The notes below the pieces were generated by a model that saw only the letters and a list, made by a program, of their open reading frames with translations, was not told the DNA's origin and ran no database searches. A DNA stretch of 64,000 bases from Pseudarthrobacter polychromogenes (lineage in GTDB: Bacteria; Actinomycetota; Actinomycetes; Actinomycetales; Micrococcaceae). Where the stretch lies: the NCBI RefSeq assembly GCF_014644495.1, contig NZ_BMKU01000003.1, positions 56,645-120,644 of the forward strand, in the 5' to 3' direction. The translations under genes and the position numbers were made by a program. Positions 17,567 to 26,155 of this stretch are shown piece by piece; the stretch's first letter is position 1; each line of letters begins with the position of its first letter.

Positions 17567-18898
17567 GTGAAGGTACTGATTGTCGGCGCCGGTCCCGCCG
17601 GATCCACCGCCGCGTACTACCTCGCCAGGGCCGGGCTGGATGTGACCGTCCTGGAGAAGACCAGCTTCCCGCGCGAAAAGGTCTGCGGTGACGGGCTGAC
17701 CCCCCGCGCCGTACGCGAGATCCAGAAGCTCGGCCTGCCGCACCCGGAGAACGACGGCTGGCGCCGGAACAAGGGCCTGCGCCTTATTGCCGGCGGGCGC
17801 ACCATCGAACTGCCCTGGCCCGAGGTTTCCGATTTCCCCCAGTACGGGCTGATCCGCACCCGGCTCGGCTTCGACGAGGAACTGGCCCGGCACGCCCAAT
17901 CCGCAGGTGCCGCCATCCTTGAGCGGCACAGTGTCACGGATGCCATACGGAACGACGACGGCCGCGTCACCGGTGTCCGCGCAGCGCTCCTTGACGAGTC
18001 CGGACGCAAGACGGGGGAGACACGCGAGTTCAGCGCCGACGTCGTCCTCGCCGCCGACGGCAATTCCACGCGCACCGCTGTATCCCTCGGAATGCATAAA
18101 CGCGACGACCGCCCGCTCGGCGTCGCCGTCCGCACCTACTTCACCTCGCCCCGCACGGACGACGACTGGATGGAAGGCTGGCTGGAGCTTCCCGGCCGCG
18201 ACGGCAAGCTGCTTCCCGGTTACGGCTGGGTGTTCGGTGTGGGCGACGGCACCTCCAACGTGGGCCTGGGCATCCTGAACTCGTCAAAGGAGTTCGGCAA
18301 GCTCGACTACAAGCAGGTCCTGCGCGAATGGACCGCCGGCATGCCCGCCGAATGGGGCTTCACGCCGGAAAACCAGGTGGGCGAGATCCGCGGCGCGGCG
18401 CTGCCCATGGGCTTCAACCGCACGCCGCACTACTCGCCGGGCCTGCTGCTGCTGGGCGACGCCGGCGGCATGGTCTCCCCGTTCAACGGCGAGGGCATCT
18501 CCTACGCCATGGAGTCCGCGCGGTTCGCTGCCGAGTTCATCATTGACGCCTCCTCCCGCTCAGTGGCGGCCGGCGGAACGTACGACGCCGATGCGCATTT
18601 AGCGCGGTACGCGGACTATGTGCGCGAACAGTGGGGCTCCCACTTCACCCTGGGCCGGGCGTTCGCCGTGCTGATCGGCAAGCCTGCGGTCATGAAGCTC
18701 GCACTCCGGACCGGCATGCCCATCCCGGTGTTGATGCGGTTCGTGGTCCGGCTCCTGGCCAACCTCACGGACCCGTCCGCGAAGGGCTTTGAGGACCGGG
18801 TGATCCGTGTCCTGGAATCGCTGGTTCCGGCCACATCCAATACGCTGGCGGCCTCGAATCAGCGGTATCCGCAACAAAAAGTTAGGGTTAACCCGTGA
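17567..18898 (+). CDS. menJ: Geranylgeranyl reductase-family flavoprotein, MenJ-like
   Basis: A 443-residue FAD enzyme. The nucleotide-binding fold opens with VLIVGAGPAGSTAAYYLARAG, then KVCGDGLTPRAVREIQKLG (the C-G-D-G/P-L motif of the family), and the second FAD motif LLLLGDAGGMVSPFNGEG. In mycobacteria MenJ reduces one isoprene unit of menaquinone, and menJ there also neighbours menG and a polyprenyl synthase; the same context here supports that role. A general geranylgeranyl reductase for lipids is the alternative. GTG start, three bases after menG; its stop overlaps the next start (GTGA). Confidence 0.85.
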   Translation: MKVLIVGAGPAGSTAAYYLARAGLDVTVLEKTSFPREKVCGDGLTPRAVREIQKLGLPHPENDGWRRNKGLRLIAGGRTIELPWPEVSDFPQYGLIRTRLGFDEELARHAQSAGAAILERHSVTDAIRNDDGRVTGVRAALLDESGRKTGETREFSADVVLAADGNSTRTAVSLGMHKRDDRPLGVAVRTYFTSPRTDDDWMEGWLELPGRDGKLLPGYGWVFGVGDGTSNVGLGILNSSKEFGKLDYKQVLREWTAGMPAEWGFTPENQVGEIRGAALPMGFNRTPHYSPGLLLLGDAGGMVSPFNGEGISYAMESARFAAEFIIDASSRSVAAGGTYDADAHLARYADYVREQWGSHFTLGRAFAVLIGKPAVMKLALRTGMPIPVLMRFVVRLLANLTDPSAKGFEDRVIRVLESLVPATSNTLAASNQRYPQQKVRVNP

Positions 18899-19995
18899 CC
18901 AACCCCGCAGACCACAGCTGGACGCACGCCGGACACGGCCTGCCGGACTCCGAACCCAGCCTCAATACCACCGCCATCGCAACGGGCCTGCAGCTGCCCG
19001 CGGGTTTCGCGGCCATCGCCGGAGATGCCGAACTGGGGCCGGCCATCACCACCAACCTGGCCCGGGTGGAGAAGAAACTCCGCGAAGCCATCGCCAACTC
19101 GGATCCGCTCGCTGACGCCACGTCGCGCCACCTGGTGGAAGCGGGCGGCAAGCGCATACGGCCGCTGCTGACCCTGCTCTGTGCACACCTTGGCGACGCG
19201 TCGCTGCCCGCCGTGGTGCAGGCCGCCGTCGTGGTGGAACTGACGCACCTCGCAACGCTCTATCACGATGACGTCATGGACTCGGCCCCATTCCGCCGCG
19301 GTGCACCCACCGCCCACGAGGTCTGGGGCAACTCCGTGGCGGTCCTCACCGGCGACCTGATTTTCGCCCGCGCCTCAATCCTGGTGTCCGAACTCGGTTC
19401 CCGGGCGCTCGGCATCCAGGCACGCACATTCGAGCGGCTGTGCCTGGGCCAGCTGCACGAAACCGTGGGTCCCCGTCCGGATGAGGATCCCGTGGAGCAC
19501 TATCTTTCGGTGATTGCGGACAAGACGGGTTCACTCGTGGCTGCCTCCGGCCAGCTCGGCGCCATCTTCGCAGGTGCCGATCCCGCGTACGAATCCGTGC
19601 TGGTGGAGTACGGCGAAAAGGTGGGCGTGGCCTTCCAGCTTGCCGACGACGTCATCGATGTCACGGGCATCAAGGTCAAATCCGGCAAGTCACCCGGCAC
19701 GGACCTGCGCGAAGGGGTTCCCACCCTGCCGGTGCTGCTCCTGCGCAAGGCCGCTGCTGACGGTGACCAGTCCGCCGTCGAACTTCTCCGGCTTATTGAC
19801 GGCGACCTGACCTCCGACGAGGCCCTTGCCGAGGCCGTCGCCGGCCTGCGCGAGCATCCCGTCACGGCCGAATCCTGGGTGGTGGCACGCCGGTGGGCCG
19901 ACGAGGCGATCGACGCCCTCGCGCCGCTGCCCGAAGGCGTAGTCAAGGATTCGCTGTCCAGCTTCGCGCTGGCTGTGGTGGACCGCGCCAGCTGA
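18895..19995 (+). CDS. Trans-polyprenyl diphosphate synthase
   Basis: A 366-residue all-trans polyprenyl synthase that builds the menaquinone side chain. The first aspartate-rich motif is LYHDDVMDSA and the second QLADDVIDVTG; the entry motif GGKRIRPLLTLL and the lysine in DKTGSL are present. Chain length (heptaprenyl to nonaprenyl) cannot be set from the sequence by eye. The bulky residue pattern before the first DDxxD would decide it. The GTG overlaps the menJ stop by four bases. A good intrinsic terminator follows at 20006-20040, closing the menG-menJ-synthase operon. Confidence 0.92.
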   Translation: MTNPADHSWTHAGHGLPDSEPSLNTTAIATGLQLPAGFAAIAGDAELGPAITTNLARVEKKLREAIANSDPLADATSRHLVEAGGKRIRPLLTLLCAHLGDASLPAVVQAAVVVELTHLATLYHDDVMDSAPFRRGAPTAHEVWGNSVAVLTGDLIFARASILVSELGSRALGIQARTFERLCLGQLHETVGPRPDEDPVEHYLSVIADKTGSLVAASGQLGAIFAGADPAYESVLVEYGEKVGVAFQLADDVIDVTGIKVKSGKSPGTDLREGVPTLPVLLLRKAAADGDQSAVELLRLIDGDLTSDEALAEAVAGLREHPVTAESWVVARRWADEAIDALAPLPEGVVKDSLSSFALAVVDRAS

Positions 19996-20005
19996 CTCAA
20001 CGTGC

Positions 20006-20040
20006 AGCCCGGCTCCATGCAAGGGGCCGGGCTTCTTCTT
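20006..20040 (+). terminator. Intrinsic terminator of the menG operon
   Basis: An 11-base arm AGCCCGGCTCC (20006-20016) pairs with 20023-20033 with one mismatch or wobble, followed by TCTTCTTT. It lies ten bases after the polyprenyl synthase stop. Confidence 0.85.
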
Positions 20041-20044
20041 TGCG

Positions 20045-20102
20045 TCGATTGCTCCGTACCTGCCCTTTTGACCCGCCAAAACGACCGGTATGGAGCAGTC
20101 GA
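20045..20102. repeat. Imperfect 26-bp inverted repeat (palindrome C)
   Basis: Arms 20045-20070 and 20077-20102 match at 21 of 26 positions, with a six-base loop. The arms share TCGA-TGCTCC at the outside and TTTTG at the loop. It follows the operon terminator directly. Its layout (long arms, T4-G and C-A4 at a short loop) is like family A, but the arm sequence differs. Confidence 0.7.
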
Positions 20103-20118
20103 TGGGTCGCGTTAAAAC

Positions 20119-20180
20119 GGGATAGCCCCGGTCCGCAGCAACGATACGAGTCATACGTTGCTTTGAACCGAGGCTATCTC
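20119..20180. other. Long structured hairpin of unknown role
   Basis: A 12-bp outer stem (20121-20132 with 20167-20178, one mismatch), extendable by two pairs, encloses a 7-bp inner stem (20137-20143 with 20156-20162). It could be a small RNA, a transcription signal or a third type of palindromic element. The remaining gap to 20456 shows a weak hairpin at 20338-20369 (CGAGTTGCC / GGCAGCTCG), a direct-repeat copy at 20294-20330, and the sequence ATTTTTTGTCCACATA near 20392, which resembles half of a family B arm. Confidence 0.4.
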
Positions 20181-20456
20181 TCCGTTCGCATCAGACCCGC
20201 CGGAGGCGTTTAGCGGATCCGTGAATAGTCTATGACAGCTTTGTCACAAGATGCAACTACTAATTTACTGGTGGTGTCACGGACTTGTCGGCGCTGAGTT
20301 TCCCCACCTTTCGGCCGGGAACCGGCTGAACACCCGGCGAGTTGCCGTGACCCGCTGACAGGCAGCTCGAAAGACGGGGAAATCCAGCAGGATTTTTTGT
20401 CCACATAGGCCTTCCAGGCACTGCCTTCCCCATCGAAGATTGGGTCTGCTGGCTCC

Positions 20457-21278
20457 ATGGACCTCACCCGCTTTCTCACGTACGCAGGCTCAGTGGCGCG
20501 CACGTCCACACTGCTGCAGGCTGGATTCACCGACCGGAGCGTTCGCAATGCGGTGGCGGTGGGTGACATCCGCCGCCTTCGGCACGGGGTGGTGGCACTG
20601 CCTGGCGCCCCGGCCGACATGACTGCGGCTGTCATGGGCAATGGCCTGCTGACCTGTGCCTCTGCGGCAGTACATCGCCGTCTTTGGTTGTTGAGGGAAC
20701 CGTCAAAAGTCCACCTCCTGTGCCGGCACCGTGGCCCGGCGGACGCCGTGGTGCACCGCGGCTCCCTGATTCCTCCCGATTCACCAAAGCCGGTGGCGAG
20801 CACCACTGACGTGTTGATCCACAGCCTCCGCTGCCTGCCGGCCATGGAAGCTGCCGTCATGGTCGAGAGTGCAGCGCGGCAGGGGATAACCACCCTCGGC
20901 TACCTGCGGGGGCGGCTGCCCGGTAAGCGGAACGGTGCAGCCAGGCGCGTGCTGGAGCTCGTTGACGGTACCGCCGATTCGCCCATTGAGGTGGTTGCCC
21001 GGATTCTCTTCCGCGCGGCGGGCATTTTCACGGAGACACAGGTGGAGCTTCCCGGCATCGGCATCGTGGACTTCCTGCTGGAAGGATTCCTGATCGTCGA
21101 GCTCGACGGCGCCACCCACCTTGAGCCCCGGCAGGTAAAGAAGGACCGTGCCAGGAACAACGCCAGCACCCTCACCGGATATGCGGTACTACGCTACGGG
21201 TACGCCGATGTGGTTCATCACCCGGAAAGAATCATGGCGGAGGTGTGGCAGGTCCTCCGGGGCCGGGTTATCCGCTGA
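20457..21278 (+). CDS. AbiEi-like N-terminal domain with DUF559-type nuclease-like C-terminus
   Basis: A 273-residue protein. Residues 5-60 resemble the helix-turn-helix of AbiEi antitoxins (GFTDRSVRNAVAVGDIRRLRHGVVALP). The C-terminal part resembles the DUF559/Vsr-like endonuclease fold: a conserved Glu in SPIEVVARILFRAAGI, then GIGIVDFLLEGFLIVELDGATH and a late lysine-rich helix, giving E, D, E-x-D spacing. Such fused proteins are common in Micrococcales, usually without a partner toxin, and none is visible here. Function is unproven; defence or mobile-DNA origin is a guess. Similar 37-bp direct repeats lie at 20294-20330 and 21275-21311. Confidence 0.7.
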   Translation: MDLTRFLTYAGSVARTSTLLQAGFTDRSVRNAVAVGDIRRLRHGVVALPGAPADMTAAVMGNGLLTCASAAVHRRLWLLREPSKVHLLCRHRGPADAVVHRGSLIPPDSPKPVASTTDVLIHSLRCLPAMEAAVMVESAARQGITTLGYLRGRLPGKRNGAARRVLELVDGTADSPIEVVARILFRAAGIFTETQVELPGIGIVDFLLEGFLIVELDGATHLEPRQVKKDRARNNASTLTGYAVLRYGYADVVHHPERIMAEVWQVLRGRVIR

Positions 21279-21418
21279 GATTCCCCAGTTTTTGCTGGCG
21301 AACCGGGGGAAACGCCGTCATCAGAGGGGGACACGCCGTCGCGCACCCCAAAAGGTGAGGAAACTCAGCGGGCGCCGGAGGATCTCGAAGCCACACTGAA
21401 ACGGAAGAGAGGAAAGCC

Positions 21419-21844
21419 CTAGTTGTCGTCGTCCTCGAAGGCCCACTCGAACATGTCGAACACAAACTCGGAGAACGTGCCTTCCTCGGACTTCCACTGC
21501 CCGCGGGCGTTGTTGCGCCGGTACACAATGGGGTCGGGGACGCTGAGGTCGCCCACCCGGAAGCCCCAGGTGTATTCCTCTTCCTCGTCCTCGAGGAACA
21601 TCAGGAAGCCTTCGTCGTCAACCTCGAGCTCGTCGGGATCCCAGAAGTAGTGGTACGCCTCCATCAGGTCCTCGCAGCCGCCAACGGCCAGGTAGAACTC
21701 GCGGAGCACCAGGGGAATCTGGAATTGGTGGTCGGCCAGGGCCTTGTCCAGCTCGTCCGGATCCAGCCCGTCCTCTGCCTGCCATTCGTCTTCGAGATAC
21801 TTCGGAACAAGCGCACGGAATTTCTCGAGGAACATGTCAGTCAT
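21419..21844 (-). CDS. Acidic SUKH/SMI1-KNR4-like protein
   Basis: A 141-residue, very acidic cytoplasmic protein. It has the layout of the SMI1/KNR4 (SUKH) fold: an N-terminal helix rich in Asp/Glu, PLVLREFYLAVGGCEDLMEA with the Gly-Gly-like turn, then FLMFLEDEEEEYTWGF and DPIVYRR. SUKH proteins are often immunity proteins for polymorphic toxins, but many are lone housekeeping proteins. No toxin gene is adjacent, so an immunity role is not supported here. It is transcribed alone and toward the AbiEi-like gene. Confidence 0.65.
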   Translation of the reverse strand: MTDMFLEKFRALVPKYLEDEWQAEDGLDPDELDKALADHQFQIPLVLREFYLAVGGCEDLMEAYHYFWDPDELEVDDEGFLMFLEDEEEEYTWGFRVGDLSVPDPIVYRRNNARGQWKSEEGTFSEFVFDMFEWAFEDDDN

Positions 21845-21907
21845 GCTTCATATCCTAGCTAATCCCGGGCCCTGCAAAGTGACGGCGGAGCACCACCGAA
21901 GGCGTCG

Positions 21908-22564
21908 TCAGGCCGCGGGATTGCTGCCCCGCCGGTGCCACCCGTGAACGGCCAGCGGCGCCTGCCAGGAGCGCCGCCATGCCAGGATGCGGAAAGTGAA
22001 AACCACAGCCGCGATGGCCGTCGCCGTCAGCACATTGAAGACGCCCAGGACCCACAGCCCGGCGGTCATCGCGGCGCCCACGAAGGCCGGCAGCGCGTAG
22101 ATGTCCTTGGGGTTGAAAAGTTCAGGAACCTCGTTGGCGGTGATGTCGCGCAGCAGCCCGCCGCCCACCGCCGTGGTGACTCCCAGCAGCACCGACGCCA
22201 CCGGGTTCATCCCGGCAGCCAGGGCCTTGAGCGTGCCGGTCATGCAGAACAGTGCAAGGCCGCCGGCATCGAAGAGGGTTAGCAGGGACGTATAGCGCTG
22301 GACGCTGGGGAACAGGAAGTACACCAGGAGCGTGGCCAGCACCGGCGGCACCAGGTAGGCCGGGTTGGTGAACGCCGCGGGCGGCCCGCTGTTGAGGATG
22401 ATGTCCCGGATTACGCCGCCGCCGAGTCCCACAAGGGAAGCCAGCAGCAGGGAGCCCACAATATCGATGTGCTTTCGGGCCGCCAGCAGGGACCCGGACA
22501 CCGCAAAGAAGAAGACGCCCAGCAGATCCAGCCACACCGGCGAGTTGTCAAAGGCGAATGTCAT
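21908..22564 (-). CDS. TRIC/UPF0126-family membrane protein
   Basis: A 218-residue protein with seven predicted membrane helices made from two related halves, each with a glycine-rich turn: VGLGGGVIRDIILN and TAVGGGLLRDITANEVP. These are the hallmarks of the UPF0126 (YicG) group, now related to trimeric intracellular cation (TRIC) channels, so potassium or cation movement is plausible. The start at MTFAFDN (22564) is chosen; longer upstream frames overlap the divergent chelatase gene. It is divergent from the chelatase gene with 61 bases between starts. Confidence 0.88.
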   Translation of the reverse strand: MTFAFDNSPVWLDLLGVFFFAVSGSLLAARKHIDIVGSLLLASLVGLGGGVIRDIILNSGPPAAFTNPAYLVPPVLATLLVYFLFPSVQRYTSLLTLFDAGGLALFCMTGTLKALAAGMNPVASVLLGVTTAVGGGLLRDITANEVPELFNPKDIYALPAFVGAAMTAGLWVLGVFNVLTATAIAAVVFTFRILAWRRSWQAPLAVHGWHRRGSNPAA

Positions 22565-22625
22565 GGAGCGTCCCGGCAATTCAAAAGAGGGCGGACAGGG
22601 CGGCTCCAACGTTACGCTAGCCCGT

Positions 22626-23507
22626 ATGAACAGCCCCATCATGATCGCCTGCGCCCATGGGACGTCCAACACACAGGGAGCCGCGGAGGTCAACGCCCTG
22701 CGCGCCGCCATCGCCGAACTCCGCCCCGGTCTTGACGTCCGGGAGGCCTATGTGGACGTCCAGCAGCCTGACCTGGTGGACGTGGTGGCGGGCCTGCCCG
22801 AGGGGGAGGCCGCCGTGGTGGTGCCGCTGCTGCTCAGCGTGGGTTACCACGTGAAGGTGGACATCGCGCGGGCCGTGAAGAGCAGGCCGGGCAGTGCGGC
22901 AGCCGCGCCGCTGGGGCCCGATCCGCGCCTGGCCGCGCTGCTCGACCAGCGGCTGCGCGAAGCCGGCGTGACGGACAACGACGTAATCGTGCTGGCCGCG
23001 GCAGGCTCGTCCAACCCCAATGCCGCCGTCAGCGTCGAGGAGCTGCTGGGCCAGCTCCGGGAGCTGCGGTCCAACCGGATGGTGGCCGCCTATGGTGCCT
23101 CTGCAAAACCTTCCGTGCCCGACGCCGTCGCGATGCTTCGCGAGGAGCTGGAAGGCGGTGCCGGGGCGGGTGAGTCCGCCGGGGCGGTCGACGTCGGCGG
23201 ACGCGTGGTGATTGCCTCCTACCTCCTGGCGCCGGGCTTCTTCCACGACCAGCTGGCCAAGGCCGGGGCCGACGTCGTGACCGAACCGCTGCTGCCGTCC
23301 CCGGTGCTCGCCGAGATTGCGCTGGACAGGTATGACGCCGCCGTCGCAAAAGCCCGCGAAGCCGCCGCCCACGCGCCACTTGAAAAAGCCGCGCACGCGC
23401 CCGCACAGGCCCCCCAAAAGGCGCCCGCGGAACCGGGCGCAAATGCACAGCAGGGTGGCTTGTTCAAGGCTGTCCGGCGTTTCGTGACGAAATATTTCCC
23501 TAGGTGA
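22626..23507 (+). CDS. Sirohydrochlorin chelatase (CbiX-type)
   Basis: A 293-residue protein of the CbiX/SirB class that inserts iron (or cobalt) into sirohydrochlorin. The chelatase module appears twice: IACAHGTSNTQGAAEVNALR with its histidine at residue 11 and VVVPLLLSVGYHVKVDI in the first half, DNDVIVLAAAGSSNPNA and VIASYLLAPGFFHDQL in the second. The last 45 residues are an Ala/Pro-rich tail ending in a basic patch. It lies 54 bases upstream of the sulfite reductase gene, so the likely product is siroheme for that enzyme. Cobalt chelation for cobalamin is less likely, as no cobalamin genes are nearby. Confidence 0.88.
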   Translation: MNSPIMIACAHGTSNTQGAAEVNALRAAIAELRPGLDVREAYVDVQQPDLVDVVAGLPEGEAAVVVPLLLSVGYHVKVDIARAVKSRPGSAAAAPLGPDPRLAALLDQRLREAGVTDNDVIVLAAAGSSNPNAAVSVEELLGQLRELRSNRMVAAYGASAKPSVPDAVAMLREELEGGAGAGESAGAVDVGGRVVIASYLLAPGFFHDQLAKAGADVVTEPLLPSPVLAEIALDRYDAAVAKAREAAAHAPLEKAAHAPAQAPQKAPAEPGANAQQGGLFKAVRRFVTKYFPR

Positions 23508-23561
23508 CTTAGCGTTTCCGGGCCTTTGTGACGCTCTTCGGGCGGGACCTACAGTCGATGC

Positions 23562-25307
23562 ATGACTGATACAGCTCTAGCTGGAGCGTCGGCGGATTCC
23601 GCTGCCGCGAAGCGCCCGGCCCGCACGTCCCGTCCCGCCGCGAAGCCGCACGGGCAGTGGAAAGTGGACGGCAAAACGCCGCTGAACGCCAACGAAACCT
23701 GGAAACAGGAAGACGACGGCCTGAACGTGCGCGAGCGTATCGAGACCATCTACTCCAAGGAAGGCTTCGACGCCATTCCCGGCCAGGACCTCCACGGCCG
23801 GTTCCGCTGGTGGGGCCTCTACACCCAGCGCAAGCCCGGGATCGACGGCGGCAAGACGGCCACGCTTGAGCCGCACGAGCTCGAGGACAAGTACTTCATG
23901 CTCCGCGTCCGCATCGACGGCGGCGCCCTCACCACCGAACAGCTTCGCGTCATCGGCCAGATCTCCGTGGACTTCGCCCGCGACTCCGCCGACCTGACCG
24001 ACCGCCAGAACATCCAGCTGCACTGGATCCGCGTGGAGGACATCCCCGAGATCTGGACCCGCCTGGAGGGTGTTGGCCTGTCCACCACCGAGGCCTGCGG
24101 CGACGTTCCCCGCGTGATCCTGGGATCGCCCGTGGCCGGCATTGCCAAGGACGAGATCATCGACCCCACCCCGCTCATCGAGGAGCTGGGTGAGCGGTTC
24201 ATCGGCAACCCGCTGCTGTCCAACCTGCCGCGCAAGTACAAGACCGCCATCACCGGCCACCCCAGCCAGGACGTGGTCCACGAGATCAACGACTTCGCCC
24301 TGGTGGGTGTTCGCCACCCGGAACTCGGCGTCGGCTACGACCTCTGGGCCGGCGGCGCGCTGTCCACCAACCCGATGCTCGGCAAGCGCCTCGGTGCGTT
24401 CGTGACCCCTGAGCAGGCCGCCGACGTGTGGCTCGGCGTCACCAGCATCTTCCGCGACTACGGCTACCGGCGCATGCGCACCAAGGCCCGCCTGAAGTTC
24501 CTGATGGCCGACTGGGGGCCGGAGAAGTTCCGCCAGATCCTCGAGGACGAATACCTCGGCTACAAGCTGGCTGATGGCCCCGCCGCGCCCAAGCCCACCA
24601 CCCCGGGAGACCACATCGGCGTGCACGAGCAGAAGGACGGCAAGTTCTTCATCGGCGCTACCCCGCTGGCCGGCCGCCTGTCCGGTGCCGCGCTGGTCAA
24701 GCTCGCGGACACCCTCGAGGCCCGCGGCTCCTACCGGCTGCGGACCACCCCGCACCAGAAGCTCGTGGTCCTGGACGTGGAGAAGGACCAGGTGGAGCCC
24801 CTCGTGGCCGAACTGGACGCACTGGGCCTGTCCGCCCGGCCGTCCGTGTTCCGCCGCGGCACCATCGCCTGCACCGGCATCGAGTACTGCAAGCTGGCCA
24901 TCGTGGAGACCAAGTACACCGCCGCCACGGCAGTGGCAGAGCTGGAACGCCGCCTGGCCGACCTCGCCGGGAGCGGCCAGCTGCCCCACGCGCTGTCCCT
25001 GCACATCAACGGCTGCCCCAACTCCTGCGCCCGCATCCAGACCGCGGACATCGGCCTCAAGGGCATGATGCTGCCAACGCCCGACGGCGACCCCTCCCCG
25101 GGTTTCCAGGTCCACCTGGGCGGCGGGCTGGCTTCCAACGAGCGCGAGGAAGCAGGCCTGGGCCGCACCGTCCGCGGCCTCAAGGTCTACGTCGATGACC
25201 TCCCCGATTACGTGGAGCGCGTTGTCCGCACCTTCGTTGCCCAGCGCGCCGAGGGCCAGACCTTCGCCGAATGGGCCCACGCAGCAGACGAGGAGGCACT
25301 CCAGTGA
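23562..25307 (+). CDS. sir: Ferredoxin-dependent sulfite reductase
   Basis: A 581-residue siroheme and [4Fe-4S] enzyme that reduces sulfite to sulfide in sulfate assimilation. The cluster-binding cysteines are C437 and C443 (ACTGIEYCK) and C485 and C489 (NGCPNSC). Siroheme-pocket residues lie in DLTDRQNIQLHW and in STTEACGDVPRV. GRFRWWGLYTQRKPG near residue 79 is typical of the actinobacterial NirA/Sir branch. Nitrite reduction is the alternative, but cysH, cysD and cysN follow directly. The next gene overlaps its stop (GTGA). TGTGACGC in its upstream region is shared with the cysG promoter region. Confidence 0.93.
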   Translation: MTDTALAGASADSAAAKRPARTSRPAAKPHGQWKVDGKTPLNANETWKQEDDGLNVRERIETIYSKEGFDAIPGQDLHGRFRWWGLYTQRKPGIDGGKTATLEPHELEDKYFMLRVRIDGGALTTEQLRVIGQISVDFARDSADLTDRQNIQLHWIRVEDIPEIWTRLEGVGLSTTEACGDVPRVILGSPVAGIAKDEIIDPTPLIEELGERFIGNPLLSNLPRKYKTAITGHPSQDVVHEINDFALVGVRHPELGVGYDLWAGGALSTNPMLGKRLGAFVTPEQAADVWLGVTSIFRDYGYRRMRTKARLKFLMADWGPEKFRQILEDEYLGYKLADGPAAPKPTTPGDHIGVHEQKDGKFFIGATPLAGRLSGAALVKLADTLEARGSYRLRTTPHQKLVVLDVEKDQVEPLVAELDALGLSARPSVFRRGTIACTGIEYCKLAIVETKYTAATAVAELERRLADLAGSGQLPHALSLHINGCPNSCARIQTADIGLKGMMLPTPDGDPSPGFQVHLGGGLASNEREEAGLGRTVRGLKVYVDDLPDYVERVVRTFVAQRAEGQTFAEWAHAADEEALQ

Positions 25308-26155
25308 GTAAGCACGCGCTACCGTTGGCAGGCGATGCCGCCCAGGGAGTGGCATCGGGCCTGTCGGAGCCGCGCGCTGGGCTGATCGAAGATCAGCCGC
25401 GCGGCGGAGGGGCGGGGGCGGCATCGCCTGCCAAACACGCCATGCCTGTTCCTGCTATCCGCTCGCACGAAGAGCTGAAGGCCATCGCCGAAGCCGGTGC
25501 CGCCGAACTCGGCTGGGACGCCCCCGCCCGCGACGTCATCGCCTGGGTGGAGCGCAACTTCGAGCTGCCCGCCGTCGCCGTCGCCTGCTCCATGGCCGAC
25601 GCCGTCCTCCCGGCGCTGGTCGCGGACCAGATGCCCGGCGTCGACGTCCTGTTCCTGGAGACCGGCTACCACTTCCCGGAAACCTACGCCACGCGCGACG
25701 AAGTGGCCGCGAACCTCCGCGTCAACGTGGTGGACGTGCTTCCCGAGAACACCGTGGAACAGCAGGACCGGCTCCTGGGCAAGGACCTGTTCGCCCGCGA
25801 CGCCGCCCAGTGCTGCGCCCTCCGCAAGGTGGCCCCGCTGCGCCGCACCCTGTCCGGCTACGAACTGTGGTTCACCGGCGTGCGCCGCGACGAGGCCCCC
25901 ACCCGCACCAACACCCCGCTGGTCACCTGGGATGAGGCCAACGGCCTGGTCAAGGTGAACCCGGTGGCTGCGTGGACGTTCGACCAACTGGTCCAGTACT
26001 CGGACGACAACCTCCTGCCCGTCAACCCGCTGCTTTCCCAGGGGTACCCCTCCATTGGCTGCCAGCCCTGCACCCGGAAGGTGGCGCCGGGCGACGACCC
26101 CCGCGCCGGCCGCTGGGCAGGGACCGACAAGACAGAATGCGGACTACACGTATGA
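25304..26155 (+). CDS. cysH: APS reductase (phosphoadenylyl/adenylyl-sulfate reductase)
   Basis: A 283-residue enzyme that reduces adenylyl sulfate to sulfite. It has the four iron-sulfur cysteines of the APS type (CC at 170-171 and CQPC at 253-256) and the catalytic cysteine in KTECGLHV (279); these separate it from cluster-free PAPS reductases. The PAPS-reductase fold starts near residue 50 with VAVACSMADAVLPAL and FLETGYHFPETY. The GTG at 25304 overlaps the sulfite reductase stop and has GAGGAGG upstream. Residues 8-44 are encoded by a palindromic element (25325-25434) and look like an insertion with no domain. The stop overlaps cysD (ATGA). Confidence 0.92.
   Translation: MSKHALPLAGDAAQGVASGLSEPRAGLIEDQPRGGGAGAASPAKHAMPVPAIRSHEELKAIAEAGAAELGWDAPARDVIAWVERNFELPAVAVACSMADAVLPALVADQMPGVDVLFLETGYHFPETYATRDEVAANLRVNVVDVLPENTVEQQDRLLGKDLFARDAAQCCALRKVAPLRRTLSGYELWFTGVRRDEAPTRTNTPLVTWDEANGLVKVNPVAAWTFDQLVQYSDDNLLPVNPLLSQGYPSIGCQPCTRKVAPGDDPRAGRWAGTDKTECGLHV
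25325..25434. repeat. Nested palindromic element inside cysH
   Basis: Exact 18-bp arms TTGGCAGGCGATGCCGCC (25325-25342) and its complement (25417-25434) bound a 110-bp segment with an inner hairpin: CCGCGCG plus GCTGATC (25370-25387) pairs with GATCAGC plus CGCGCGG (25391-25404) around the loop GAA. The frame stays open, adding about 37 residues to the CysH N-terminus. Flanks are similar: residues SKHALP before it and AKHAMP after it. Confidence 0.75.

Noticed and set aside
23577..25424. Long minus-strand frame opposite sulfite reductase
   Set aside because: Shadow frame of a strongly biased gene; composition Val/Gly/Leu-rich with no domain.
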